From contig JBARXJ010000012.1 of the NCBI GenBank assembly GCA_049647265.1, forward strand, positions 62,001 through 126,000: a stretch of 64,000 bases of DNA, read 5' to 3'. How positions within the stretch are numbered: position 1 is the first letter of the stretch; the number at the start of each line of letters is the position of its first letter. Under the pieces are notes generated by a model that saw only the letters and a program-made list of their open reading frames with translations, ran no database searches and had not been told where the DNA came from. Made by a program: the position numbers and the translations under genes. Origin of the DNA: JAAURB01 sp049647265. Lineage in GTDB: Bacteria; Cyanobacteriota; Cyanobacteriia; Cyanobacteriales; Microcoleaceae. Positions 1-10,272 of this stretch are shown here, piece by piece.

Positions 1-437
1 TCTAAAATATTCGCCCCAATACTACGATAAAAATCAATTGCCGGTTGATTCCAATCTAAAACACTCCATTCTAACCGTCCACAATTGCGAGTCACAGCAA
101 GTTTAGCCACCGCAGTAATTAAAGCTTTTCCAATCCCTTTTCTGCGATAGTCTGGTAAGACAAATAAATCCTCTAAATAAATTCCCGGTTGAGTTAAAAA
201 GGTAGAATAGTTATGAAAAAATAATGCAAATCCTACGGTTTTTGAGTCAATTTCAGCTAGAATCACTTCCGCATAAGCACGTTCACCAAATAGATGTTGT
301 TTGAGTTTTTCTGGACTCCCCACCACTTGATGAGACAGCTTTTCATATTCAGCTAATGCTAGAATTAAATTAAAAATCGTTTCTACATCTTCTATTGTTG
401 CTGAGCGTAAATTCGCAGTAGATTTATTCGCAATCAT
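1..437 (-). CDS. GNAT family N-acetyltransferase, 3' end beyond the window
   Basis: The frame opens with ATG at 437 on the minus strand and runs off the left edge, so only about 145 N-terminal residues are visible. The reading begins MIANKSTANLRSATIEDVET. A GNAT acetyl-CoA binding motif (RRKGIGKALI) follows an aromatic, acidic stretch (YLEDLFVLPDY), and a WNQPAIDFY segment follows later, as in GNAT motif B. The family moves an acetyl group from acetyl-CoA to an amine. The sequence resembles the spermidine/diamine acetyltransferase-like branch, but the substrate cannot be told. The sigma factor gene lies upstream in the same orientation, about 150 bp away. Confidence 0.85.
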   Translation of the reverse strand, partial: MIANKSTANLRSATIEDVETIFNLILALAEYEKLSHQVVGSPEKLKQHLFGERAYAEVILAEIDSKTVGFALFFHNYSTFLTQPGIYLEDLFVLPDYRRKGIGKALITAVAKLAVTRNCGRLEWSVLDWNQPAIDFYRSIGANIL

Positions 438-587
438 AATTGTTCATTACTCGTTATTAGTTATGGGTTCCTCGTCTGCACGGGGACAAGTATTTATTGT
501 ATATTTCAAAAACTCTTAATTAATTTTAGGACAACTGACTCTTAATAATTTATCACAAAAAACGAATAACAAAAAACAAATAAAAAA

Positions 588-1583
588 TTAAGACTTAATC
601 CACCCTTTCAAGCTTTCAGCTACATGAGAACGACGTAGTTTTCGCATGGCTTTGGCTTGGATTTGACGCACTCTTTCTCGAGATAAATTTAATGAGCGAC
701 TGACTTCTTCCAGAGTCCGAGGAATACCTGTTGCTAAACCATAACGGAGCGCTAAAACATCCTGTTCTTGTGGATTCAGTACCGATTTGAGTACATTGAG
801 TAAATCTTGACGCATCATCATCTCACCCATTTGTACCTCAGGAGAATGCATTTCATTATCTTCTAATAAATCCATCAATTCCGAATTTTCTTCTGATCCA
901 ACACGATGATTTAAAGATAAAGATTTGCGGCGAACTTGCTGTAATAAACGCAGTTGAGGAACTGACACAGAAAGGGCTTCTGCTAACTCCGTTTCTGTCG
1001 GTTTACGTCCTTGCGATCGCACTACATCTCGATAAGCGCCTTGCAATTTATTTAACTGTTCAATCACATGAATTGGCAACCGAATTGTTCTGCCTTGATT
1101 GGCAATGGTTCGAGTAATACCTTGACGAATCCACCAATAAGCATAAGTTGAAAATTTATATCCTTTATCTGGATCAAATTTCTCCGCCGCGCGATTTAAT
1201 CCCAGCGCCCCTTCTTGAATTAAATCTAAAAAAGGAACCCCTCTATTGAGATAACGCTTAGCAATTGAAACCACTAACCGTAAGTTAGAACTAATCATTC
1301 GATTTTTGGCTTCATTGCCTTGATGAAGTTGAGTTTGTAACTCTGTTTGCGTCAATTGAGCGGCACGCGCCCATTCTGCTAAAGTAGGGACACGATCAAG
1401 TTGAGTGGTTAGTTGGGTTTGTAATTCTTCTAAGATAACAAGGGTTTGAATTTGACGCGCTAATTGAATTTCTTCATGGGGTTTCAGCAATGGATAACGA
1501 GCCATTCCTTTAAATAAGGCTGCCACAGCATCGTCAACGCTCTTTAAGGTTTCTTGCGCTGATGTTACGGTTGAGTTATCCAT
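588..1583 (-). CDS. RNA polymerase sigma factor, SigA/RpoD family, group 2
   Basis: This 331-residue protein directs RNA polymerase to promoters. It has a short N-terminus without the long region 1.1 of primary sigma factors. Region 2 is intact (RMISSNLRLVVSIAKRY, DLIQEGALGL, FSTYAYWWIRQ), region 3 is present, and region 4 holds the helix-turn-helix (LEEVSRSLNLSRERVRQI). These features, together with the size, fit a cyanobacterial group 2 (non-essential, stress or nutrient responsive) sigma factor; which Sig letter cannot be assigned safely. The ATG at 1583 is preceded by a strong Shine-Dalgarno AGGAGG about 8 nt upstream, which fixes the start. Confidence 0.93.
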   Translation of the reverse strand: MDNSTVTSAQETLKSVDDAVAALFKGMARYPLLKPHEEIQLARQIQTLVILEELQTQLTTQLDRVPTLAEWARAAQLTQTELQTQLHQGNEAKNRMISSNLRLVVSIAKRYLNRGVPFLDLIQEGALGLNRAAEKFDPDKGYKFSTYAYWWIRQGITRTIANQGRTIRLPIHVIEQLNKLQGAYRDVVRSQGRKPTETELAEALSVSVPQLRLLQQVRRKSLSLNHRVGSEENSELMDLLEDNEMHSPEVQMGEMMMRQDLLNVLKSVLNPQEQDVLALRYGLATGIPRTLEEVSRSLNLSRERVRQIQAKAMRKLRRSHVAESLKGWIKS

Positions 1584-1901
1584 TGGAAAGTCCTCCTATT
1601 GTAGAACTGAAGCCTGTTTCAGTATTGGGATAGTGATTCAATAACGCTTACCGTTTTTCAGCGGTTTTTTGATCAACGCTGGAAAATATAGTGCATTAAA
1701 GTTTATCTTCTATCCAACATTATAGTATGCTTAGCTAAAAACCACAGGATATCACGGGCAAGCCGAAGGTGAATCACTCCCAATAAAACCGATGAGGAAA
1801 TGATTAAGATTTAAGCAAAAGCAATGATTTTTTATTAATGACTGTTTTTACAAAAAATTTAAGGCAATAAAAGCTCAGTTCATCAATTATATTTTAAATT
1901 A
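1584..1901. other. Intergenic region upstream of the sigma factor gene
   Basis: This 318-bp stretch between two minus-strand genes should hold the sigma gene promoter and the 3' end of the 1199-residue protein gene. Apart from the AGGAGG ribosome-binding site at its left edge and AT-rich runs, no ORF, RNA or clear operator was recognised. Confidence 0.5.
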
Positions 1902-4900
1902 TTATTTCATATCAATTTGCTTGACTTTAGGAACAGCAAAGCCAAAATCTGTCGGCGCAATGGGTTTAATATAGGGATCGTGTCCTCCTACTTGATTGCT
2001 ACGAAGTAACCATAAAGAAGCACCCAACTGTAAGAAAATCATCGCTAATTGATCGTTTGTCCAGCGAGGAAGTAATGTTCGCCAACTGGATAAAATCATC
2101 CATAATGTTTTCCAGGGCGTTTCAACCGGAAATCCACCTAAAGTAGGCTGATTATAGCGCCAGTCCGATCTCACTTTTCCCATCGGAGTCAGATAGTTTT
2201 CTAAACTTCCTAATAAATTACCCAATTGAATAAAGCGTTGGGTTTGTTCGTGGTGGGGATTTTCTCGTAACCATTTGACAATTAATGGGTTTAATTCAAA
2301 CTGTGCTGTCATTCGTCGTAATGCGGTATAAAGGGCTTGGCTAGAGTCTTGTACACAGGAATTAATCGGACTAACAAATGTTGTGCCTGTGCCATCTCCA
2401 ATGCGGTATCGAGCCGCCATTACATCCAATTCTTGAATCACATAAGATAAGGGCGAAAATTGAATGCCATTAAAGTTATAATCTTCAGTTAAAGGTGAAA
2501 ATTTAACAATAATATCGCTAGTCGGACGTGAACCTAACCAGCCCCATTGTCGATCTCCTAAATACCGTTCCCAATCCAATATTCCGGCAATAATTCCATC
2601 TGGATTATGGGTATAAATTTGACGATATTCTATTTCAAATCGCAGTTGTTCTGTTAAAGCATCTCGCACTACTTTAGCAATGCCGAAAGCAAAGTGACCG
2701 AAAAAGATTCCTAAAGGAGAAAGCTCTGCTTTTTTGCCGCCAATTCCCCCATACATATGCATGACTAAACCGCGATCGCCTTCTTGCCATTGAGAAGTTT
2801 GAAAGGTTAATTTTTCGTCTTTTTCCCAGGGATTTAATTGTATAGAGTAAGCTTTTCCTTGGTTTTTAACGATATTATCCCAATAATGATAATTAATATA
2901 ATTAATGGTTTCTTTTTGACCGTGAATTACCCGATTTGGAGACAAAGAGAAGAAGTTGTAGGGTGCGATTGCTTGTACCACAAACTGACCATTAATATTT
3001 TTTGCCCCGTAAATATACCAGCCTTGTTCATTCAAAGGAGAGGATGTAATGCCTTGATTATAAGAAGGAAGCACTCCGTCTCGATTAGAAATTACAGAAG
3101 GAATATAAACTGTTTCTTGTTCTCCCTCAAATCGTTGAGTGTGACGACAATAATGACGAACTAAAAAGAGATCTCCTCCTAAAAATTGAACAATTTTAAC
3201 GAATGCGTAAAATCGCCCTCGAATTTGAATCGGTTCTTGTTGAATATAAAGGGTAGGGGGATGCAATCCATTCTCTTTTATACGGACAGGTTCAGGCAGT
3301 TTAACAATAACATCATCATAGGGATGTGCCCCAGCCAAAGATTCTAACGGATCGACGTTTAACCAATGATTAATCCGTTCTGGATGAATATTTCCTTGTT
3401 GCTGACTCACGCGGGCTTGATCGTTAAATTCAACGGTTTTAGTGACCAGTTCAACGTAGAGTTGAATATCGGTTTTATTCTCCCAACATAAGTGAACAAT
3501 CTGTCCAATCCGATGTTGATTGGCTGCATCGGTATGATAAATTTCAAATAATACCCCCTGAAGCTGTTGACGTTGTTCTGGCTGAGGTAAAATTAACCGA
3601 CCCATCCAAGTCCCAACAGGTTGATAATATCGTAAATTAATCGATTGATTTAATGGATAATAATCCAGTTGATTAAATAATGCCGCTTGGTATCGTTCGT
3701 AGTTACTAACCGTTTGAAAATCATTAGGATTAAGCCCAGTAATTTCCCAGTTTTTAACTAAAATTGCAGTGATAATATCAACTGTTTGCTGTAAGGCTGT
3801 TCGTCCATCTGATAATACTTTTCCCTCTCCCATCAATCCATTTAGACCATTATGACCCACTGGCCCTAAAGAAATAAAACTAATTTTACCGCGACGTTTT
3901 GCACAATTCCAATTCGATAAAATCATCATCGCCCACCGTCCCGGAAACATAATCGGCCCCAGGCGTTCAATGGGGTCTTTATTACCGACTAAATGATAGA
4001 GACGTTCAACTTGTAGAGTGCCGATATTACCACTCATCACCCCTGCTAAAGAAATCACTTCTATCGGGGCTTGTAGGGCGTGTTTAAGGAATGAAACAGC
4101 CCCCATTGACATTTGCCCACCCCCACTATAGCCAATTAATGTAACTGGAATTTGACTGCCCTTCGGATAACCAAAACTGATTAAACTATCTAATAAAACT
4201 TGGGCTAACGCTTGATTTTGAATCGGGCCGTAACGGGGATCGGCAGCAATTGCAACCGCAAAAATATTACGAAGATTAATAATTAAACTGATCGGATGAC
4301 TGGGATTCCGTTGGGCTAATGATGCTACAATTTTCCATAAAAATGTAAAATAAGGATTGGCACTAACGGGTTGATTATTAATTGAATAGGGCATAATTCC
4401 CTTGACAATTAAAACATCATCGGGTGTGGCTTCCGCTAATTCATTCAGTAACCGTTCAACCCGAGGCAGATAAGTAAATGATCCTTGATTAACTCCATCT
4501 AAATAAATCACATAACGAGAAACAGAACTGGGATCGCTAACGGGTTGTACAGCCGTGCCTTTGTATTGTAAAGGTTCAGCTTCATACCAACCTGCCCACC
4601 AGGTTAAAGCTTCTAACGGTGTGAGTAAGATTGAACAAAATAAAGCAATAAAACTAACACTTGCTAAGTCAATAATCAGTCGTAAAGTTTTAGTCAGGGC
4701 TTGATACCAAACGGTTAAGCCATTTTGCCCAATTGAAAAAATAACAATTAGAAGAAATGCCAATAATCCTAATACTAAGAGTCGCACACCCGATAGAGAT
4801 TGTCGGATTTGATTTTTTGAGGTTTTGGCTTCAATCCAAATCTCGTTACTCACCGCATTAACGCTGAGGAGATTCCCTTGCATTAGGATTTTTTCAAGTT

Positions 4901-5501
4901 CTTTTTTATCCGTAACTAAAGTGGTTCCCGCCACTAAATTTTTTAGCCATTTTCCTACTGCTATAATCGGACGACCAATCGTTCGTTGGAGGGCTTGTAA
5001 AACCACCCAACCGATGCCCGCACAAGCAAATGCTCCCCAGGCATTTAAGTCAGTTAGGATCTGCAAGCTCATAATTTCAGCCAGCAATGCCCATAAGGAT
5101 AATAAAATAGAAATGGGAATACCAAAATAAGGTAAAGCCACTAAAAAACCTAACATTAATGGCGCATAACTTAATCCTAAAGTTCGGAAAACTGTGGGAT
5201 AATCTAAATTAGAATTAAAGAAAAAATTAGCACTAAATCCAATACTTCCCGCCCAAAAGATATAGCTAAATACAAATAAGATGGCGGCAATTCCTAAACT
5301 GAGAACAAATCGAAAGGGCTGAACGCGATTGAGAAACAGAACAATACATTGTCCAATCGCCTGTGCTAAGCCGGCAATGAGAACAACAACGAGTGCAACT
5401 TGGTTACCTTGGGGTAAGCTATTAATCCAGTTAAATACATCTGCATTTAAGGTGAGTGCCCCCCAGACTAAATTCCAAAATTGATTCAGGGCTGTTTCCA
5501 T
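1902..5501 (-). CDS. Large membrane protein with alpha/beta-hydrolase-like region, unknown function
   Basis: The 1199-residue product is not a named family that I recognise. The first ~300 residues hold about six to seven hydrophobic membrane segments in two groups (roughly 35-170 and 238-300). The middle region, about 330-580, looks like an alpha/beta hydrolase: a VIYLDGVNQG strand near 333, then GYSGGGQMSMGA near 457, which fits the GxSxG nucleophile elbow, and later VGHNGLNG, which may carry the catalytic His. The remaining ~600 residues are soluble, with LVMHMYGGIGGKKAELSP near 915-930. Ddl is encoded 130 bp upstream in the same direction. A membrane-bound lipase or esterase is possible, but this is inference from one motif set. 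Confidence 0.7.
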   Translation of the reverse strand: METALNQFWNLVWGALTLNADVFNWINSLPQGNQVALVVVLIAGLAQAIGQCIVLFLNRVQPFRFVLSLGIAAILFVFSYIFWAGSIGFSANFFFNSNLDYPTVFRTLGLSYAPLMLGFLVALPYFGIPISILLSLWALLAEIMSLQILTDLNAWGAFACAGIGWVVLQALQRTIGRPIIAVGKWLKNLVAGTTLVTDKKELEKILMQGNLLSVNAVSNEIWIEAKTSKNQIRQSLSGVRLLVLGLLAFLLIVIFSIGQNGLTVWYQALTKTLRLIIDLASVSFIALFCSILLTPLEALTWWAGWYEAEPLQYKGTAVQPVSDPSSVSRYVIYLDGVNQGSFTYLPRVERLLNELAEATPDDVLIVKGIMPYSINNQPVSANPYFTFLWKIVASLAQRNPSHPISLIINLRNIFAVAIAADPRYGPIQNQALAQVLLDSLISFGYPKGSQIPVTLIGYSGGGQMSMGAVSFLKHALQAPIEVISLAGVMSGNIGTLQVERLYHLVGNKDPIERLGPIMFPGRWAMMILSNWNCAKRRGKISFISLGPVGHNGLNGLMGEGKVLSDGRTALQQTVDIITAILVKNWEITGLNPNDFQTVSNYERYQAALFNQLDYYPLNQSINLRYYQPVGTWMGRLILPQPEQRQQLQGVLFEIYHTDAANQHRIGQIVHLCWENKTDIQLYVELVTKTVEFNDQARVSQQQGNIHPERINHWLNVDPLESLAGAHPYDDVIVKLPEPVRIKENGLHPPTLYIQQEPIQIRGRFYAFVKIVQFLGGDLFLVRHYCRHTQRFEGEQETVYIPSVISNRDGVLPSYNQGITSSPLNEQGWYIYGAKNINGQFVVQAIAPYNFFSLSPNRVIHGQKETINYINYHYWDNIVKNQGKAYSIQLNPWEKDEKLTFQTSQWQEGDRGLVMHMYGGIGGKKAELSPLGIFFGHFAFGIAKVVRDALTEQLRFEIEYRQIYTHNPDGIIAGILDWERYLGDRQWGWLGSRPTSDIIVKFSPLTEDYNFNGIQFSPLSYVIQELDVMAARYRIGDGTGTTFVSPINSCVQDSSQALYTALRRMTAQFELNPLIVKWLRENPHHEQTQRFIQLGNLLGSLENYLTPMGKVRSDWRYNQPTLGGFPVETPWKTLWMILSSWRTLLPRWTNDQLAMIFLQLGASLWLLRSNQVGGHDPYIKPIAPTDFGFAVPKVKQIDMK

Positions 5502-5527
5502 TGTGGATATCTACTTTTATAATGTGT

Positions 5528-5621
5528 CACGGGTCGTTAGCGGATCAAACTTCATCATTTATTATTATTCCCAGAATAGTTAAAATTTTAACTTTTAGGG
5601 GTCAATAAAATATGACCCGTG
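5528..5621. repeat. Inverted repeat with a perfect internal 16-bp palindrome
   Basis: CACGGGTC at 5528-5535 is matched by GACCCGTG at 5614-5621. Between them AGTTAAAATTTTAACT at 5578-5593 is a perfect palindrome. It lies between ddl and the downstream 1199-residue protein gene. It could be a terminator, a regulator site or a small mobile palindrome; nothing in the sequence decides between these. Confidence 0.5.
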
Positions 5622-5631
5622 ATTCTATCTG

Positions 5632-6717
5632 TTATCTTTCTACTTCACCCTCTCTTTCTAAGGCAAACTGAATCAGTTGATCGACTAATTCCGGAAAAGA
5701 AATACCGCTGGCTTGCCACAGTTGAGGATACATACTGGTTGCTGTAAAACCAGGAAGGGTATTGATTTCATTGATAAAAATTTCCCCAGTTTTTTCAACG
5801 TAGAAAAAGTCAACTCGGGCTAAACCGGCGGCATCGACAGCCAAAAATGCTTCAACGGCTTGCTCTTTAATTTTACGGGCGATCGCCTCATCAATATTAG
5901 CCGGAATAATCCAATCGGCTTTCCCTTCTGTATATTTGGTTTCATAATCATAAAAATCACTGTCGTAAGTAATCTCTCCCACCACAGAAGCTTTCGGATA
6001 ATCATTACCGAGTACAGCACATTCGACTTCCCTCGCTTCAACGCCAGCCTCAACAATAATGCGTCGATCATAACTGGCCGCGTTGTCTAAAGCGGTTTCT
6101 AATTCTGAGCGCGATCGCACTTTGACAATTCCAACCGATGACCCTAAATTAGCGGGTTTAACAAAGCAAGGATAGCCTAATTCGGCTTCGAGTTGATCGC
6201 AGAGTTTAGGAAAAACACAACCATTTGACCAAATTTGAGACCGCGTTACGGCTTGATACTTGACTTGAGGGAGTCCCGCTTGGGAAAAAATCATTTTCAT
6301 GGCAATTTTATCCATTCCCATGGCTGACCCGAGTACCCCCGACCCAACAAATGGCTGTTGCATTAGGGTCAATAATCCTTGTATTGTCCCATCTTCTCCG
6401 TTTGGCCCGTGTAAAATAGGGAACCATACATCAATCTCAGCAACATCAGTTGGGTCTGGAATTAATCCGGCTTGATGGGATGAAGTTGAAGCATTGGCTT
6501 CTGGTATCGTCAGCGGTTCACCAGAGGCTAAGACTTGCCCCGACGGATTTTGGCTTTGCCAAACCCCATCTTTTTGAATATAAACCGGGACAACTGTATA
6601 TTTGTTGGAATTGTTCCCTTCGGATAAAGCTTTTGCGATCGCTTGGGCTGAACGGATAGACACCTCATGTTCTCCAGAACGTCCTCCGAACAGAAGACCG
6701 ACCTGTATCTTATTCAT
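5632..6717 (-). CDS. ddl: D-alanine--D-alanine ligase
   Basis: This 361-residue ATP-grasp enzyme joins two D-alanines for the peptidoglycan pentapeptide in the cytoplasm. The sequence shows the N-terminal GGRSGEHEVS motif, HGPNGEDGTIQGL with the substrate-proximal loop, the ATP-grasp strand CFVKPANLGSSVGI, and the metal-binding end VDFFY...FINEINTLPGFT. Length matches DdlA/DdlB-type enzymes. The ATG at 6717 gives MNKIQVGLLFGGRSGEHEVS. The gene is followed 130 bp downstream by the 1199-residue membrane protein gene in the same direction. Confidence 0.96.
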   Translation of the reverse strand: MNKIQVGLLFGGRSGEHEVSIRSAQAIAKALSEGNNSNKYTVVPVYIQKDGVWQSQNPSGQVLASGEPLTIPEANASTSSHQAGLIPDPTDVAEIDVWFPILHGPNGEDGTIQGLLTLMQQPFVGSGVLGSAMGMDKIAMKMIFSQAGLPQVKYQAVTRSQIWSNGCVFPKLCDQLEAELGYPCFVKPANLGSSVGIVKVRSRSELETALDNAASYDRRIIVEAGVEAREVECAVLGNDYPKASVVGEITYDSDFYDYETKYTEGKADWIIPANIDEAIARKIKEQAVEAFLAVDAAGLARVDFFYVEKTGEIFINEINTLPGFTATSMYPQLWQASGISFPELVDQLIQFALEREGEVER

Positions 6718-7488
6718 ACAACTTTAATTACTGCACGCTATTTTGATTACTATATCAGACCGGATGAGGAAACCGGATGATTTATGATTGCTCAGTTGTG
6801 ATTTCAACGCTTCAGAAGATTTTCGCATATCTCCTAAAAATTTATTTCACGATTCTGCGTATATTCAACTATATTTTATGGTTTTTAGTAATTATTAACA
6901 ACCAACAATAACTTTTTCCGGTATTTTTTATTAAAAATATTTAAGTGATTTCACAGATGCTGAAATCTGTTTTAATTATTATAATCCTACTATTGTCGTT
7001 CAAAATTAACAGTGTTAGACTAGATCATAAGCTAGCTAATAATCGTTTAAATAGTATTAAATAGTTATATTATTTTGTACTATTTTCAAGCATTGTTACA
7101 GTTAACAAATCATTTGTTTATACAAACAAAATATCTTTGAATGTATAAACAACTTTACAGTATCAAAAAATATTGATTATGAGCGAACATCAACAATCAA
7201 TTCCTTAATTTTAATATGTTAATCATATTAAATGAATGACCCATCGATTTTGTCTGTAAACTGTCTTGAAGCGACGGAAAGCAAAACTTAAAGAAAAACT
7301 TAATATTTCAGGTGTGCTAGAGCTTGAGAGCGAAACTTGTTAATCCACGAGATTTCCAATTTGACAGGGGTATTTATTAGAGTCAGATCAAGGAATGGAT
7401 TTCCTAAAGTCTGAGGGTGAGTTAATTGAAGCACTACACTTACAATTCATACTCAACAAGGTTGTGAGGTCAAATCAGAGGTAAGTCC
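6718..7488. other. 770-bp AT-rich divergent intergenic region
   Basis: This stretch separates ddl (minus) and the TPR gene (plus), so it should hold both promoters. It is very AT-rich. A small hairpin, TTTGTTT-ATAC-AAACAAA, sits at about 7113-7130. No conserved ORF, tRNA or riboswitch was recognised. A long leader or small RNA ahead of the TPR gene is possible but not supported. Confidence 0.4.
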
Positions 7489-8496
7489 ATGAAAACAAAA
7501 AAACTCTATCAACAAGGTTTAACGAAAGCGAAAAAAGGCAATTATCGAGGCGCATTAAATGATCTCAATCAAGTCATTGATCAAGATCCCCAATATGCAA
7601 CAGCTTACAGTAATCGAGGATTATTGTATTATTATCTCAGAGACTATAAGAAAGCCGTCAAAGATTTAGATCGGGCATTACGAATTAATCCGAAGCTACC
7701 GGAAGCTTATTTAAATCGAGGGAATGCTTGGCGACATTTAGGAGAAACTCAAAGAGCTATTCAAGATTTGAACAAAGCACTGCGGCTCAATTCTAACAGT
7801 GATGTGACCTATAACAACTTAGGATTAGCAGTGGCGCAAATGGGAGAGTATGAAACAGCAATTGACTATTACAACCAAGCGTTAAAACTGAATCATAAAA
7901 ACTATAAAACTTACTATAATCGAGGGCGTGCTTATTATCTGCTGGGAAAAAAACTAGAGGCGATTAAAGATTTTAACCAAACACTCAATTTAAGTCCAAA
8001 CTATGTTAAAGCATTTCTGAATCTAGGACTCTGTTATGCTCAGCTTGGAGAAAATGAGCACGCTTTGAGTAGTTACAATCGGGCAATACAGCTCGATCCT
8101 TATAATGTCTATGCTTATTACAATCGAGGGTGTGCTTACTACAATTTAAAGCAAATGCAAGCCGCGATCGCTGAGTTTGACCATGCCATTGAGCTTGACC
8201 CCAATTATATTAAAGCTTACTTAAATCGTGGCTTAGCTCGCTATAAAATGGGAGATCAAACGGGTGCTAATAAAGATTTTTATCATGTGATGTGTGTCAA
8301 TGCAGATGCCTACGTCTATTATCAAGCCCAACGCAGCACGTCCTGTAACCAAACCTACTCTAAAAATGCGCCTCAAGTCGAAGTTAATCAAAAAGGAGAA
8401 TATTTCTACACAACATTTTTAAATGGAATGTGGGATACAGCCGATTTAGATCAACGAGAATCTATGATTTGTGAAGCTGAGTTTATCGATCATTAA
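7489..8496 (+). CDS. Tetratricopeptide repeat protein
   Basis: The 335-residue protein is almost entirely made of about eight consecutive 34-residue TPR units from residue ~5 to ~280, with repeated signatures such as AYSNRGLLYYYLRDYKKAVKDL and AYYNRGCAYYNLKQMQAAIAEF. TPR arrays act as protein-interaction scaffolds. No signal peptide or catalytic domain is visible; the last ~55 residues are non-repetitive and unrecognised. The ATG is preceded by a purine-rich stretch (AGAGGTAAG) that fits a ribosome-binding site. Partner unknown. Confidence 0.92.
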   Translation: MKTKKLYQQGLTKAKKGNYRGALNDLNQVIDQDPQYATAYSNRGLLYYYLRDYKKAVKDLDRALRINPKLPEAYLNRGNAWRHLGETQRAIQDLNKALRLNSNSDVTYNNLGLAVAQMGEYETAIDYYNQALKLNHKNYKTYYNRGRAYYLLGKKLEAIKDFNQTLNLSPNYVKAFLNLGLCYAQLGENEHALSSYNRAIQLDPYNVYAYYNRGCAYYNLKQMQAAIAEFDHAIELDPNYIKAYLNRGLARYKMGDQTGANKDFYHVMCVNADAYVYYQAQRSTSCNQTYSKNAPQVEVNQKGEYFYTTFLNGMWDTADLDQRESMICEAEFIDH

Positions 8497-8502
8497 AGAC
8501 TT

Positions 8503-10038
8503 CTAAGTCTGAGCGGGTCGTCCTAAAGTGGTAATATAAAGCACAGCTTCATCGGCAGGAATGCCTAAGACATCATTGACATGATCGTCAAAAAAGCCAC
8601 CAATGCCACTCACGCCCAGGCGCATCCGGATTGCTGCCAAATTCAGGCGCTGACCTAAATGACCCGCATCCATATGTAGATAACGATAAACGCGATCGCC
8701 ATATTTTGCCACGGCTTTTTTCAAGTCGGCGGTATGAAACACCAAAGCAGCGGCATCTCGTCCTAACGGTTGCCCCAGACAGAGATAATGCAGTTCTCGC
8801 CGGAAGTTTTTAAAGCGAATTTGTCTTAATTCTTGGGCTTTGGGGGCATAGTAATAACAGCCTTCTTCTAAACCATCCACACCAGAAACGGCAATAAAGG
8901 TTTCGATTAAACTTAAATCAAAATAATCCGGCGCACCATCTAATTCTTGATGAATATAATGATGGGGTTGATAAGTAAAATCCAGCACCGAGAGTAATTC
9001 ATTTAAACTCAGATTGGCCCCTGTATAAGCCCGAGTTGAACGACGTTTAATGATGGTTTGACTCAAGCCTTCTCGACTGCCCCAGTCAATCGAGGGATTC
9101 ACGGTAGAGACTTTAGTACAGAAGGGAAAGTTATATTTATCTTCTGGTGTATCATCGGTATGAATCGATTCCCAAGCCGGCACTGCATCGGGGTCATTAT
9201 CCAGTTGGGTGGTGGCGTGTAAATAGGACAGCAAATCCCCATCAGGTAAAATGGGATAATTTGTTTGAGTCGAAGAGGGCAAAACAGTCGGCAACGGAGG
9301 CAAATTTTGTTCTAATTCTAGAGTATCTGCGAGGGCGGCAACGGTGGTCGCGCCTTCCCAACTGGGGTCGAGGTAAAGGAGTTGATTCAACCCCGCATCT
9401 GCAAACCCGCCAATTAAGCAAGGACGGTAATCATTTAAGGCAGCAGCTAGCTCTAAATTCCCCAGCAAGTGTCCTGTATCGAGAAAAATGCGACGATAAG
9501 CTCGATCTTGATAGCGCCAAGCAGAACGGAAAAATACAGCGGTGATGGCGATCGCTAACTTTGTACTTTCTAAAGCAGGATGCCAAAAACAGGCTTGTTG
9601 AAGTTGTGGCCAGACATGACTATCCCAAAATTGAACCAGGGAATGAGTCATCGATTGATAATTATATAAACCCGGCGGTAAAGCAGTTGTTCCTCTGGAG
9701 ATTAAATAGACTTCGGCTGGATACAGTCCCCCGGCAGAAGGGGAGGTTCTCAGGTAGTGAATGCCTGAGGTAGTCGGAAGTTTAGCGGTTAAACCATAGG
9801 TGTGAAGCAGTAAGTCAGAGAGTCGTTGGAGTTGTTGAGTTTTGGGGTCGGTGGATAAAGCAACGGATGTGTCCCTCAAATAAGGTTTGAGGTCTAAAAC
9901 AGACCCCAGCTTATATTCTTTAAAGGGTAGGGGTTGCTGTGACCAGTCCAGGGGTTGACTTTTGCCGGCAATCGTTTTCGGGTTATATTTAGTGCGTTCA
10001 TGGAAATGTTGGGCAATTGAAAGAGAAGAATATTCCAT
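8503..10038 (-). CDS. SagB/ThcOx-type dehydrogenase with two nitroreductase-like domains
   Basis: The protein of about 511 residues contains two nitroreductase-fold halves. The first (about 45-240) includes YLRTSPSAGGLYPAEVYL; the second (about 325-510) includes IIKRRSTRAYTG, which is the FMN-phosphate binding start, and MDAGHLGQRLNLAA near the end. SagB/ThcOx proteins are FMN-dependent oxidases, known from azoline oxidation in RiPP pathways, but this double-domain form is widespread in cyanobacteria and no RiPP precursor or cyclodehydratase gene is nearby, so the substrate is unknown. I use the ATG at 10038; a TTG two codons upstream is the only alternative. Confidence 0.85.
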   Translation of the reverse strand: MEYSSLSIAQHFHERTKYNPKTIAGKSQPLDWSQQPLPFKEYKLGSVLDLKPYLRDTSVALSTDPKTQQLQRLSDLLLHTYGLTAKLPTTSGIHYLRTSPSAGGLYPAEVYLISRGTTALPPGLYNYQSMTHSLVQFWDSHVWPQLQQACFWHPALESTKLAIAITAVFFRSAWRYQDRAYRRIFLDTGHLLGNLELAAALNDYRPCLIGGFADAGLNQLLYLDPSWEGATTVAALADTLELEQNLPPLPTVLPSSTQTNYPILPDGDLLSYLHATTQLDNDPDAVPAWESIHTDDTPEDKYNFPFCTKVSTVNPSIDWGSREGLSQTIIKRRSTRAYTGANLSLNELLSVLDFTYQPHHYIHQELDGAPDYFDLSLIETFIAVSGVDGLEEGCYYYAPKAQELRQIRFKNFRRELHYLCLGQPLGRDAAALVFHTADLKKAVAKYGDRVYRYLHMDAGHLGQRLNLAAIRMRLGVSGIGGFFDDHVNDVLGIPADEAVLYITTLGRPAQT

Positions 10039-10272
10039 AATCAATGAAGTGAATTCAAGATCAACAATAAACTGATCGATGGATGATGTTGGAGAAGAAA
10101 ACCGATCGCGGCATACGAGGGATACAATTGGGAATTTTAGATTTACTGGCGACTACTGCCACAAAAATAATTTGACCAACCGTGATGCGATCCAGTTCTT
10201 CTATCTTAATCAAAGAAACACCAAAGATGCGACTGACTCAATCAGAATTTAATTTTTAGTGATTAAAATCAT

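Noticed and set aside
8503..10038. RiPP biosynthesis locus based on the SagB-like protein
   Set aside because: No precursor peptide, YcaO cyclodehydratase, protease or transporter gene nearby; this double-domain form is common in cyanobacteria.
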